From Candidatus Binatia bacterium (GTDB taxonomy: Bacteria > Desulfobacterota > Binatia > UBA9968 > JAJDTQ01): a DNA stretch of 64,000 nucleotides. Position numbers and translations under genes: made by a program. Where the stretch lies: contig OX638375.1 of NCBI GenBank assembly GCA_951813575.1, positions 3,562,752 to 3,626,751 on the forward strand. Reading direction: 5' to 3'. Below the pieces are notes generated by a model. That model did no database searches, was not told the DNA's origin, and saw only the letters and a program-made list of their open reading frames with translations. Every line of letters begins with the position of its first letter. The stretch's first letter is position 1. Positions 17,603 through 26,270 of this stretch are shown here, piece by piece.

Positions 17603-18091
17603 ATGTTGTTCACGTTCAAGATTTCCATACTGATCGCGATTGTAATGTCGTTAACCAGCGGCGAGGCCAATTCGGTCGATTTGGGAGCGAAGATCCGGCT
17701 CTGTTCCGAGACGTATCGGCTTTTTTACCGCCCCGTGTTTGGCGAGGATCGAGATTTTTGCGACGTGTTTGAGGCTCCCGACGACGTCTCGGACATTCGG
17801 GGGATTCAGGCCGACGTGATCACGGTCATAGAGTCAGTCGGAAGAGAGCTGGCAAACTCACCGGACGTGGTCCGGCGATCTCTGGCGGTAGATCTTGCGA
17901 TGTGTGTCCAAACTTTTCCTCCAGATGGGAGGGCCAGTGTGAAGTACCCAGATTGGTGCTTGGTGACGCCCAGCCACATCACCGCGAGCTTTTTCCGCCG
18001 TGCGAAGTCAGACTACCTCGGAGTCAGTGCTCGATACTCTCTGCCCGACGTCCTCGACGCTACATTGGACGCCGTCCTCCGACGGAGGTGA
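17603..18091 (+). CDS. secreted four-cysteine protein, paralogue B
   Basis: This 162-residue protein has an N-terminal signal peptide (FKISILIAIVMSLTSGEAN) and a good ribosome site (GGGAGG) before ATG 17603. It is a diverged paralogue of the minus-strand protein at 16085-16690, with the same four cysteine positions (RLC, DFC, AMC, DWC) and the same C-terminal LPDVLDATLDAV block, but without the basic insert. The two genes point away from each other and flank a small membrane gene. No enzyme motif is visible; an immunity, inhibitor or binding role in the periplasm is possible but unproven. Confidence 0.72.
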   Translation: MLFTFKISILIAIVMSLTSGEANSVDLGAKIRLCSETYRLFYRPVFGEDRDFCDVFEAPDDVSDIRGIQADVITVIESVGRELANSPDVVRRSLAVDLAMCVQTFPPDGRASVKYPDWCLVTPSHITASFFRRAKSDYLGVSARYSLPDVLDATLDAVLRRR

Positions 18092-18299
18092 GTCAGAGAC
18101 CGCCGCCGTCGGCCTGTCGCAGCAGGCTGAATAAGCCGAGGCGGCCCGACCCGAGGGTAAGGGTAGAAGCGAGTCTTGGGAGCCCCTTCAGCGCCATTCC
18201 CGTATAGTTGCCGTCTTAGATCACCGTGGTGTACAAGCCGTTTTGCGACGATAGTGAGGGATGAAGAACAGACGGACCCAGGTTCTCCGCACGCGGGCG

Positions 18300-18612
18300 C
18301 GTATCGGCGATTCGTTAGAGACGGCTTGACGGACGGTGGTGGAGTCGGACGGATGCGGGAAGTTCACGAGGTCGTCAAGCTGACCGACGAAGGGGTGAGG
18401 GCGGGAGAGGCTCGTGTTCGGGTGACGCGTTACGAGTAGGATGCGCTGGGCAGCCGGTCGGCATTACGGACGCGCAAGGCAACCGCAGGCGGACGGTTTT
18501 CGACGGTCGCGGCCGCAAGGTACTTGACGACGATCCGAATCGAGGCCGGACGGTCTATGTCTACGACGGGAACTCGAACCTGACCGACAGGCGACAACGA
18601 CTGACGGGTTGC
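18300..18612 (+). pseudogene. RHS/YD-repeat protein remnant
   Basis: Broken reading frames here encode typical RHS repeat text. One frame gives VRVTRYE followed by a TAG exactly where the next Tyr of YEYDALG is expected. After a frame change, ITDAQGNRRRTVFDGRGRKV and TVYVYDGNSNLTDRRQRL follow. No complete gene remains. It is the decayed piece of a large RHS/YD-repeat protein, a family that often carries polymorphic toxins. It sits directly upstream of the response regulator and downstream of the secreted four-cysteine protein. Confidence 0.7.
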
Positions 18613-18628
18613 ACGAAAGGAGTCGATC

Positions 18629-19735
18629 ATGAGCGCGAGGGTCTTGATCATCGAAGACGACCCGAGGGATTTCGAGCTTCTCAGAGGAGCATTTGAGGAA
18701 ACGGAATACGAGGTGGAGTGGGCTACGACCGGCGAAGACGGTCTCACTTTTGTGCGCCACAACCCCATCGACGGTGCCGTGGTGGATTTGACCCTCAAGA
18801 ATGCCCATTACGGCGGGATGAGCTTCGTCACGAAGTGCCGCCAGGAGGGCCGCCATTTTCCGGTGGTGATCGTAACCAATATGACCATCGAGGCGGCAAG
18901 GGTACGATACGGTTCGATTTTCGATCATGCAGACGACTACGTCGAGAAGGAACTCGGTACCGACTGGTTGTGGAAGGTAAGGGACAAGCTGCGCAACAAG
19001 ATAACGCCACGTTGGATGTTTGTTTCCCCTCCTTATCGGCTGGATCGTGTTAATGAGCTCCTCTATATCGATCACGCCTCCTACGTCGACATAGAGCAGC
19101 CGGTATCCTTGGGCAGGCCCGGATCCTCGGGCGCGCCGGGGTTCCGGGTGTTGGAATGCCTGATGGGCCGGTCCGGCGCGTTCGTCTCGAAAGCCGACCT
19201 GCATCGTCTCACCCGCGAAGACGCGGATCCTGAAGAATTCGACGCCAAGGCGGAGAACAGGATTGAAAAGCTCATGTCGACGTTGCGCGACAAGATCGAC
19301 CGGAGCAAGATGATCAACCCGATCGAAACACAGGGCAACAGGTACCGGTGGCGACTTCCCGACCGGGCGGTGCCGGAGTTGCGGAAAAGGGGCGGCTCAC
19401 TCAGGGTAGGTGGTTGTCAACTGGAGATGGAAACGAAATCCCTCATCATCCTCCGCAAACGAACCCGAGTGGTGGACCTGGAGCCGGTCGAGTGCCGCAT
19501 TCTCGCATATCTCATGGGTTGCGCGGGAGTCGTGCGCTCGAGAGCCCGGATTCATGAAGGCGTATACGGAAACAACGACATGACGCCGCTACGCGAGTTG
19601 GACCGGCACATATGGTCGCTGAAACGCAAGACCGACGGGCCGGATGACGAACCGGTGAGGCACATCGAAGGCACGGGTTGCTTCTACTTCTCCGCGACGG
19701 AGGAAGCGGACGGACGGACAGTTTCGGAAAGTTGA
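18629..19735 (+). CDS. response regulator with two tandem winged-helix DNA-binding domains
   Basis: This 368-residue protein has an N-terminal receiver domain (about 1-120) with the acidic pair in LIIEDD, a phospho-acceptor Asp in GAVVDLTLKN, VTN and the conserved Lys in YVEKEL. Two OmpR/PhoB-like winged helices follow. The first (about 135-240) has APGFRVLECLMGRSGAFVSK and TQGNRYRW. The second (about 255-352) has LEPVECRILAYLMGCAGVV, a helix with RELDRHIWSLKRK and GTGCFYF. Ordinary OmpR-type regulators have only one such domain. It faces a histidine kinase 58 bases away, its probable partner. The target is unknown. Confidence 0.88.
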   Translation: MSARVLIIEDDPRDFELLRGAFEETEYEVEWATTGEDGLTFVRHNPIDGAVVDLTLKNAHYGGMSFVTKCRQEGRHFPVVIVTNMTIEAARVRYGSIFDHADDYVEKELGTDWLWKVRDKLRNKITPRWMFVSPPYRLDRVNELLYIDHASYVDIEQPVSLGRPGSSGAPGFRVLECLMGRSGAFVSKADLHRLTREDADPEEFDAKAENRIEKLMSTLRDKIDRSKMINPIETQGNRYRWRLPDRAVPELRKRGGSLRVGGCQLEMETKSLIILRKRTRVVDLEPVECRILAYLMGCAGVVRSRARIHEGVYGNNDMTPLRELDRHIWSLKRKTDGPDDEPVRHIEGTGCFYFSATEEADGRTVSES

Positions 19736-19793
19736 CTATGCGTCCAGACCGGAAAGGGGATGGATGCGGCCGCGGCGGCGAGATACAAATGCC

Positions 19794-21167
19794 CTACAAT
19801 TCCAGGCGTGCGCGGGCGGTGGCCCCTTTCCCATCGTCGCCCACGCCTATGTGGAAGCTGCCATGGTGCTCTTTCGTGATTTCGTCCAGAATCCCGAGAC
19901 CGAGTCCCGTGGGATTGGCGTTGCAAAAAGGTTCTCCGGCGTTCGAGACGACGACTTCGACCTCGTCCTGCCCGGACGTGGCGTCCACGGCCCTGTGCAG
20001 GGTCACCGTTATGGGCGGTGACCCGTGCTCGCGCGCGTTGGCCAGAAGATTCCGAAACAACTTGGTGATTTTCTCGTCGGACACGGGCTGCAGGATGGTG
20101 TCCTCCTGGCGGAATTCACACTCCTGGGAGCTCAGGGCAAATTCGTCGATGACGGACTTTGCGACAGCGGCCACGTCGGTCCTGCCCCGACGTCCATCCC
20201 AAGCCCTGACGACACGGCCTACTGCACGGGTCATCGGACTCAATCGGGCCGCGTGATCCATGGAGTCGCGCACAAGGTGTTCGGCGGCAACCATGTTCTT
20301 GTTGTTTTCGAGGCCGGGAACGGCACGAATGCTCACCATCACGTCGTGCAACTTCTCGATGATCAGGCCAGGCAGAGCCGTGCTATCCTGATCTGTGATA
20401 CGCAACATGCGCCGCAGTGTCATGCACTGAAGCCACGCTGCCGCGAACAGGATGATTCCGATGGTGCTGATTGCAGCGCTGAACCAAAAGAGCAGATGGC
20501 TGTTGGTTGCCGTAGTCTCTGTGACGATTGGCGGATCCCGCGGCACCAAAAGGGTCATGTACCACTCTACGCGGGTTTTTTCATCTTCGTGATAGAGGAT
20601 GAAACGGCGCAATGTGGCAGTCGTTCCCTCGTTTGGCAAGGGCTTCGCCTCGAAACCGGGTACGGCACCGTCTGAGGTTGTGAGCCGGAAGTAGTGCCGA
20701 GTTTTTTCCGTCCGGTGGAACTTGCTGCATAGGTCTGGCCAATCGTTGTTCTTTCTATAGCCGTCGGCGAGCCAGTATCCGAGTGTAAGTTGATCGTAAT
20801 CCGTCCGAGCCTTCAGACAAACGGCCTTGGGATAGGAGCCGACCAAGGTAGTAACTTTGTCGTTAATTGCTTCGTAGTATTTGCGTGGCTCGTTGACGGG
20901 CTCTTTGTCCACACTCAAGACGCCTCTGAAATAGTCACTGCCCAAGGATCTCCAGTAGAGATCCTCTGTTAGTTTCGCCGCCATTCGATATTCGCTCACG
21001 AGTGTATCGTGTTGAGCTTGATAGTCCCTCGCGAGGGAGTGGTACAACCACAGGTTCGTCAACACCACGGCGGGAATGGCTATCAATGCGCCAGTCGTAC
21101 CGAACAGGACGAATCTTTTTTGTCCTTGCCGTCGAAAAGCGCTAAGGCAGCGTGTGATGTATCGCAT
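19794..21167 (-). CDS. membrane sensor histidine kinase, atypical H-box
   Basis: This 457-residue protein has a transmembrane helix at about 19-42, a periplasmic sensor of about 180 residues with two cysteines (117 and 147), and a second helix at about 224-247. The cytoplasmic part has the ATPase boxes NLLANAREHG (N-box, about 373-383), VSNAGEPF and GLGLGI. The phospho-acceptor is probably His274 in EKLHDVMVSIRAVPG, which is not a standard HE/DLRTP box. It is convergent with the tandem winged-helix response regulator. A small secreted protein is encoded upstream on the same strand and may belong to the signalling unit. Confidence 0.85.
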   Translation of the reverse strand: MRYITRCLSAFRRQGQKRFVLFGTTGALIAIPAVVLTNLWLYHSLARDYQAQHDTLVSEYRMAAKLTEDLYWRSLGSDYFRGVLSVDKEPVNEPRKYYEAINDKVTTLVGSYPKAVCLKARTDYDQLTLGYWLADGYRKNNDWPDLCSKFHRTEKTRHYFRLTTSDGAVPGFEAKPLPNEGTTATLRRFILYHEDEKTRVEWYMTLLVPRDPPIVTETTATNSHLLFWFSAAISTIGIILFAAAWLQCMTLRRMLRITDQDSTALPGLIIEKLHDVMVSIRAVPGLENNKNMVAAEHLVRDSMDHAARLSPMTRAVGRVVRAWDGRRGRTDVAAVAKSVIDEFALSSQECEFRQEDTILQPVSDEKITKLFRNLLANAREHGSPPITVTLHRAVDATSGQDEVEVVVSNAGEPFCNANPTGLGLGILDEITKEHHGSFHIGVGDDGKGATARARLEL

Positions 21168-21331
21168 ATCTGGCCCCGTATGATGACGGTGGTGGTCTGG
21201 GCTTCAATCGTGGTCGTGGAGGCAGCGTGGGCATTCAGGTCCACATGTTGTGGTGGGCCAACAGGAGTTCTGGCGGGTCGGAGGTCGCGGGGGGAGCGGA
21301 TTGCCGCGAGATGGCTGAAGTCGGGTTTCTG

Positions 21332-21691
21332 TCAGCATTGGCCCAAATATTCTCCGTTGTCGCGGACGCAGTACGTCTTGTCGCCTTGCGAGGTCCCTAT
21401 GACGACGAAATAGATGTCGCGGTATCGTCTCACACGCAACACGCGTCCCTGGCGACCCGCGTTCTCCCAGGCGATGTTGGCGGCTGTCGCCGATCCGATG
21501 CGGCGGCTCTGAACGTAGTAGTTCCGCGTCCGGTGGAGTCGGCCGCCAACGGCGGCGCTGGCTCCCATGGAGACAAGCGCCGAGGCCGGGAAGCGATCGG
21601 ACGTCTGTTGTGGCCTGCCAACGACTTCAGTGGCAGCAGTCGCTGCAGCGAAGAACCCTGCGATGAGAAAGAAAAGTCCCATTGGAAACAT
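21332..21691 (-). CDS. small exported protein, function unknown
   Basis: This protein of about 119 residues has a signal peptide (MGLFFLIAGFFAAATA) and a mature part rich in Arg and Tyr that ends with two cysteines (KTYCVRDNGEYLGQC). ATG 21691 is chosen because a GGAG element lies about nine bases upstream; GTG 21700 is an alternative. It is upstream of, and co-directional with, the histidine kinase, separated by 164 bases. It may therefore be a periplasmic ligand-binding or accessory protein for that sensor. The family is not recognised. Confidence 0.55.
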   Translation of the reverse strand: MFPMGLFFLIAGFFAAATAATEVVGRPQQTSDRFPASALVSMGASAAVGGRLHRTRNYYVQSRRIGSATAANIAWENAGRQGRVLRVRRYRDIYFVVIGTSQGDKTYCVRDNGEYLGQC

Positions 21692-21993
21692 AGGCAACAC
21701 TCCACGAACCCTCTCGGGTTGAGGGACGTCATGGATGTGCGGACGGACCGCCTTAGAAGGTCAAAATTAGCACAAACGAGCGGAACCGGCGAGGGAGAGT
21801 AGACCGATCGGACCGAGAACCACCGTCACCGCGTCCCAGCGCGCTTCGGCAACTTATCGGGTCCTGTGGACCAAAGGCCACGAAGTCGTCCACCTGGACG
21901 GACGAGTCGCCTCGCTTCGTGCCCGCGTCGTAGGGTCAGTCAGTCATTGTTCAGTGCCTCTTGGTAATCTGTGTTCAGAAAGGAGACTCAGTC
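21692..21993. other. 302-base divergent intergenic region with no gene seen
   Basis: It separates the exported minus-strand protein from a plus-strand small exported protein and should contain promoters for both. A short hairpin (AACCC/GGGTT) lies at about 21707-21720. Nothing else could be supported. Confidence 0.35.
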
Positions 21994-22299
21994 ATGATCA
22001 AATATGCTCCCGTCATCAGGGTCAAAGCGATCCTCGCAGCGGCCCTCATCTCCGTTACGCTGCTGGGCGTGGTTGGCGTGAAACCAGTGCACGCAAGAAT
22101 GATCCACGGCGAGGACGTAACCAAGTCGGTTGTGACAAGTGCTTTGGTGGGCTGCGGGTTGGCCACAGTCGCCGCCACGATCTTCACCATATTCACCGTT
22201 GGTTTAGGCGCCGTGTCTTGGTCGGGCGCCGGAAAAGTGTGCGCGACGGCCGCTGCCATCGGGGGCACCGCCGGTGCTGTTGGCGAGCCGAGGCGCTAA
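21994..22299 (+). CDS. small exported Gly/Ala-rich hydrophobic peptide
   Basis: This 101-residue product starts at ATG 21994 after AGGAGA (21981-21986). It has a classic signal peptide (IRVKAILAAALISVTLLGVVGVKPVHA, given here as a region rather than a motif) ending in a VHA-like cleavage site. The mature part is short, glycine- and alanine-rich and very hydrophobic, with two cysteines (VGCGLATVAATIFTIFTVG, AGKVCATAAAIGG). It resembles hydrophobic bacteriocin-like or membrane-inserted peptides but has no recognisable leader of a RiPP class. It precedes the radical SAM operon by 163 bases in the same direction; a functional link is speculative. Confidence 0.55.
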   Translation: MIKYAPVIRVKAILAAALISVTLLGVVGVKPVHARMIHGEDVTKSVVTSALVGCGLATVAATIFTIFTVGLGAVSWSGAGKVCATAAAIGGTAGAVGEPRR

Positions 22300-22309
22300 C
22301 AACTCAGGA

Positions 22310-22359
22310 GCGAGCGGCGCTGCGTGGTCTGGGTTTCTCAGGCCCGTGGCGCCGCTCGC
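22310..22359. terminator. GC-rich inverted repeat before the radical SAM operon
   Basis: GCGAGCGGCGC (22310-22320) and GCGCCGCTCGC (22349-22359) are perfect 11-base complements with a 28-base loop. It could end transcription of the small peptide gene or attenuate the operon. No T-run follows, so the role is uncertain. Confidence 0.4.
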
Positions 22360-22462
22360 CACAACTCCGCCGCAGTTCACCACCGCCGAAGGGAGACACA
22401 ACCAGGATTGGGGCGTCGATTCCGACTGGGCCTGACGGGTCGTCCACGGAGTTGCATCAACC

Positions 22463-23803
22463 ATGAAAAATTCACTTCGCATTGCGCTGCTCAGTCCCAA
22501 AGGTCCGCTCTATCGGCATCGCGGAGGAATCTATCCGCGAAACCTTCGCTACATGCCCCTGACGCTGCCGACCCTCGCCGCGCTCGTACCCGCTGACCTG
22601 AACGCGGAGGTGCGCTGCATCGACGAGGGAATCCAGGACATTCCCGATGACCTGGACGCCGACCTCGTAGGGCTCACGGCCATTACCGGCACCGCGCCGC
22701 GTGCCTACGAGCTCGCCCGCAGGTTTCGCAGTCAAGGGAAATCCGTGGTCCTCGGAGGCCCCCACGTGACGCTCGTGCCCGACGATGCCCAGCCTCACGC
22801 CGACAGCATCGTGGTCGGATACGCCGAGGAGGAGTGGCCGCGCCTGTTGCGCGACTTCGTGCGCGGCAAGCTGAAGAAGCGCTACACGCAGGCATCCGAT
22901 CTCGTCCTTACCGGGCGTCCGCTGCCCGATCGCTCCGTGCTTCCCCGGTGGAAATACCTCACGCTGCACGTCTTCGAGGCGACGCGCGGGTGCATTCACG
23001 GGTGCGAATTCTGCGTCGTCCCCTCCGCCTGGGGCCGACCGATGCACACGCCGATCGATGCGGTCGTCGAGGATCTGCGCCGGATGCGCACCCGAAGGGC
23101 GATCTTTCTGGACCTCAACATCATTGCCGACCAGAGCTACGCGGAGGCCCTGTTCCGCGCGCTCATCCCCCTTCGAATCCAGTGGTTCGGCCTTGCAACG
23201 ACGCGAATCTGCGACCGTCCTGTCCTGCTCGATCTGGCGGCAAGGAGCGGATGCCGCGGCCTGCTGATCGGCCTCGAGTCCATCCGTTCCTCGAACCTTC
23301 GAAGCCTGCGCAAGGGATTCAACCACCCGGAGAACTACCACCAGGTGGTGTCACGGCTGCACGAACGCGGGATCGCCATCCAGGGCTGCTTCGTGTTCGG
23401 GCTGGACGACGACACCCCCGACATCTTCATGGAAACCGCCAGATTCGCGGTGGATGCCGGGATCGACCTGCCGCGGTTCGCGGTCGCGACGCCGTTCCCG
23501 GGGACGCCTCTCTACACCCGTCTCGAACGCGAGCAAAGAATCACTTCCCGCAACTGGGAGCTGTACGACGGTCAGCACGTGGTGTTCCGACCGCTGAAGA
23601 TGACCATTCAGGAGCTCGATGAAGGCACACGCCAGGCGTGGGAGTTCGCCTACAGTTGGCCGAATATCGTGCGCCGCCTGCGTCACACGGTGGCGCCGCT
23701 GCCGGTGGCGGTATCGGCCAATCTCGGCTACCGGCACTACGCGTTCAACCTGGACCGGTTCTACACGTGCGACTGGATACTTCAAGGCGGAGGTGCGCCG
23801 TGA
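22463..23803 (+). CDS. B12-binding radical SAM enzyme (first of two)
   Basis: This 446-residue protein has an N-terminal cobalamin-binding-like Rossmann domain (about 1-150, with VLGGPHVTLVPDD) and a radical SAM core with the cluster motif CIHGCEFC near residue 178. It continues with GLLIGLES, FVFGLDDD and the TPFPGTPLY block seen in HpnP/HpnJ-type and related B12 radical SAM proteins. Enzymes of this kind perform methylations or other carbon skeleton chemistry on unactivated positions. It is the first gene of a five-gene operon with stop/start overlaps. The substrate is unknown. Confidence 0.9.
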   Translation: MKNSLRIALLSPKGPLYRHRGGIYPRNLRYMPLTLPTLAALVPADLNAEVRCIDEGIQDIPDDLDADLVGLTAITGTAPRAYELARRFRSQGKSVVLGGPHVTLVPDDAQPHADSIVVGYAEEEWPRLLRDFVRGKLKKRYTQASDLVLTGRPLPDRSVLPRWKYLTLHVFEATRGCIHGCEFCVVPSAWGRPMHTPIDAVVEDLRRMRTRRAIFLDLNIIADQSYAEALFRALIPLRIQWFGLATTRICDRPVLLDLAARSGCRGLLIGLESIRSSNLRSLRKGFNHPENYHQVVSRLHERGIAIQGCFVFGLDDDTPDIFMETARFAVDAGIDLPRFAVATPFPGTPLYTRLEREQRITSRNWELYDGQHVVFRPLKMTIQELDEGTRQAWEFAYSWPNIVRRLRHTVAPLPVAVSANLGYRHYAFNLDRFYTCDWILQGGGAP

Positions 23804-25161
23804 GTTTTCGCCTGACCATCATCCATCCCTGCGTGGGACGACGGGCCGGAATGAAGCGCTACATTCGGACGTGGAAGATGGAGCCTATCCCGGCCGCGAT
23901 GGTGGCTGCCCTGGCACCCCAGGACATCGAGCGTCGCTTCTACGACGACCGTCTCGAGCCCATCCCGTTCGACGAGCCCGCCGATCTCGTGGCGATCAGC
24001 GTCGAGACCTACACTGCGCGCCGCAGCTACCAGATTGCAAGCGAATACCGAAAGCGGGGCGTTCCCGTGGTGATGGGAGGTTTTCACGCAACGCTCTGCC
24101 CCGACGAGGTCCAACGCTATTGCGAGTCGATCGTCATCGGGGAAGCGGAGGAAACGCTGCCCGAGCTCGTCGACGACTATCGTTCGGGCCGGCCCCGGAA
24201 GGTCTATCGGTCGAGCGCGCGCCCGAAGCTCAACCGGGTGGATCCGGATCGCAGCATCTATCGAGGCCGCCGCTATCTCCCGATTCGCCTCGTGGAGTTC
24301 GGGCGCGGCTGCAAGTTCGTATGCGATTTCTGTGCAATCCAGTCGGCCTTCGGAGCGACCCAGACCCACCGCCCCGTCGATCGCGTCGTCGCCGAAGTCG
24401 CCCGGGTCCGACGGCCCGGACAGATGGTCTTCTTTATCGACGACAACATGACGTCGAACATGGAGGCCGCCAAGGAACTCATGCGTGCGCTGATTCCGTT
24501 GCGCATCCGCTGGGTCAGCCAGGCAAGCATCAACGTGGCGTACGACGAGGAGGCGCTTGCACTGATGCGACGAAGCGGCTGCCAGGGTGTCCTCGTGGGA
24601 TTCGAGAGCCTCGACCGCGACACCCTGAAGACCATGCACAAGGGGTTCAACATGATGCGCGGAGGGCCACGCGAGGCAATCGCCAACTTCCAGCGTCACG
24701 GCCTGCGGCTCTATGGGACGTTCGTATTCGGCTACGACCGGGATACCGCCGAGACCTTCGCCGACACGCTCGAATTCGCAAAGGAACAGGGGCTGTTCAT
24801 CGCGGCGTTCAACCACATTACCCCCTTCCCCGGCACGCCGCTCCACGCGCGACTCCGCGAGGAGGGAAGGCTCATCTACGACCCCTGGTGGCTCGACGAA
24901 CGCTACCGCTACAACATGATCCCCTTCGTGCCGAAGCGGATGTCGCCGGAGGAACTGGGAGCCCACTGCCTCGAGGCACGCCGCAGCTTTTATTCCTGGA
25001 AGAGCATCTTTCGGCGATTCAGGCAGCCGGTCAATCACCGCGACGTCTGGATGGCCACCTACTTCCTCGCGATCAACGCGATGCACCAGATCGACGTGGC
25101 GGGCCGCAACGGCCTGCCGCTCGGAGACGAATCGTGGCAAGGAAACCTGATTCCTGCGTGA
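23800..25161 (+). CDS. B12-binding radical SAM enzyme (second of two)
   Basis: This 453-residue protein starts with GTG 23800, overlapping the stop of the preceding gene (GTGA). Its longer open frame upstream is only a shadow. It has an N-terminal B12-binding-like domain (VVMGGFHATLCPDE, VIGEAEETLPELV) and a radical SAM core with CKFVCDFC. It then has FFIDDNMTSN, GVLVGFESLDRDTLK, FVFGYDRD and TPFPGTPLH. It is a paralogue of the previous gene with the same architecture but clearly diverged, so the two probably act at successive steps or on two positions. The chemistry is not deducible from sequence. Confidence 0.9.
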   Translation: MSFRLTIIHPCVGRRAGMKRYIRTWKMEPIPAAMVAALAPQDIERRFYDDRLEPIPFDEPADLVAISVETYTARRSYQIASEYRKRGVPVVMGGFHATLCPDEVQRYCESIVIGEAEETLPELVDDYRSGRPRKVYRSSARPKLNRVDPDRSIYRGRRYLPIRLVEFGRGCKFVCDFCAIQSAFGATQTHRPVDRVVAEVARVRRPGQMVFFIDDNMTSNMEAAKELMRALIPLRIRWVSQASINVAYDEEALALMRRSGCQGVLVGFESLDRDTLKTMHKGFNMMRGGPREAIANFQRHGLRLYGTFVFGYDRDTAETFADTLEFAKEQGLFIAAFNHITPFPGTPLHARLREEGRLIYDPWWLDERYRYNMIPFVPKRMSPEELGAHCLEARRSFYSWKSIFRRFRQPVNHRDVWMATYFLAINAMHQIDVAGRNGLPLGDESWQGNLIPA

Positions 25162-26270
25162 CGCCAAGTCGCCCGACACAGTTCCGCGCCGAGTTCGCGG
25201 GCGCACGCGACGACGCCGAACTGCGTGCGCTCCTTCGTGCCGGTGTGATGCGCGGGCAGATCGACGTCACACTCGAACGCGAGCCTTCCTTCCACCGTGC
25301 CCTCGCCATCGAGGGGGATCGGCACCACACGGTCGTCGTTCGCTATACCGCGACGGCCGGCATCGTCTACATGGGCACGCGTTCGGTCCGGCAGGTGTGG
25401 TTCAACGGTCGGCCGCATCGCGTCGGGTATCTTGGTGCGTTGCGAACCCTGCCGGGCGCTCGCGGGATCAGGCGTCTCGCCAGCGCGTACCGGGTGCTGG
25501 AGACCACGCGGCGGCCCGATGAGCTTCCGTTCGACCTGACGAGCGTCGCCGCCGACAACGTCACCGCCCGGCGACTTTTCGAGCGCGGCCTGCCGATGCT
25601 CCCTCGCTACCGGGCCTTGTGCGACTACCACACTCTGCTGATTCCGACCAGACCGCGTCCCGCGCCTTACGACCCAAGGGTGGAAGCGGGTCACCCGGAA
25701 CTCTACGGGGACATCGCCGAGTGTCTCGCTCGGAACCTGCGTCGCTATCAGTTGGCACCGGTGTGGACGGAGAAAGATCTCCGCTGCCCGGAGCGTACCC
25801 GGGACCTGAGCCCCCGGGACTTCCTGGTCATCCGCGAGCGCGGACGGGTCGTGGCCTGCGGCGCTTCCTGGGATCAGCGCCGCTTCAAGCAGGCGGTCGT
25901 TCACGGCTATGCCCCGATGCTCGGCCGCGTTCGCCCGCTGCTCAACCTGTATTTCGGCCTTCGCGGGCAACCGAAGCTTCCGGCGATCGGTTCGCGGGTC
26001 CCCATCGCATACATCTCGCACTTCGCGTTCGAGCCGGATCGGCCCGATCTGGGCACCGCGCTCGTTCGTGCATTGCGCGGGCGGGTGGCCGGACGCGGCA
26101 CGGGGCTCCTGGCCATCGGTTTCGCGGCCAGCCATCCGCTCCTGGACACGTTGCGGCGGGAATTTCCGGTACGTGCCTACACGAGCCGAATCTTTCGTGT
26201 TCAGTGGCACGGCTCGCCCGAGGTCGCGCTTGATTCCCGCACCCCACACCTGGAGGTCGCGACACTATGA
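25158..26270 (+). CDS. tandem GNAT-like acyltransferase
   Basis: This protein of about 370 residues begins at GTG 25158, overlapping the previous stop (GTGA); GTG 25134 is an alternative. The N-terminal half has a GNAT-like strand-turn-strand pattern (VVVRYTATAGIVYMG, RVGYLGALRTLPGARG). The C-terminal half has a second such unit (LVIRERGRVVACGASWD, YISHFAFEPDRPDLGTALVRAL, LLAIGFAASHPLL). No other domain is seen. It lies between the radical SAM genes and another GNAT-like gene in one operon, so it likely transfers an acyl or aminoacyl group to the pathway product. The assignment to GNAT rests on pattern alone. Confidence 0.65.
   Translation: MTPSRPTQFRAEFAGARDDAELRALLRAGVMRGQIDVTLEREPSFHRALAIEGDRHHTVVVRYTATAGIVYMGTRSVRQVWFNGRPHRVGYLGALRTLPGARGIRRLASAYRVLETTRRPDELPFDLTSVAADNVTARRLFERGLPMLPRYRALCDYHTLLIPTRPRPAPYDPRVEAGHPELYGDIAECLARNLRRYQLAPVWTEKDLRCPERTRDLSPRDFLVIRERGRVVACGASWDQRRFKQAVVHGYAPMLGRVRPLLNLYFGLRGQPKLPAIGSRVPIAYISHFAFEPDRPDLGTALVRALRGRVAGRGTGLLAIGFAASHPLLDTLRREFPVRAYTSRIFRVQWHGSPEVALDSRTPHLEVATL

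Noticed and set aside
23619-25157. Extended frame in front of the tandem GNAT protein
   Set aside because: It shadows the second radical SAM gene; the GTGA overlap at 25158 marks the true start.
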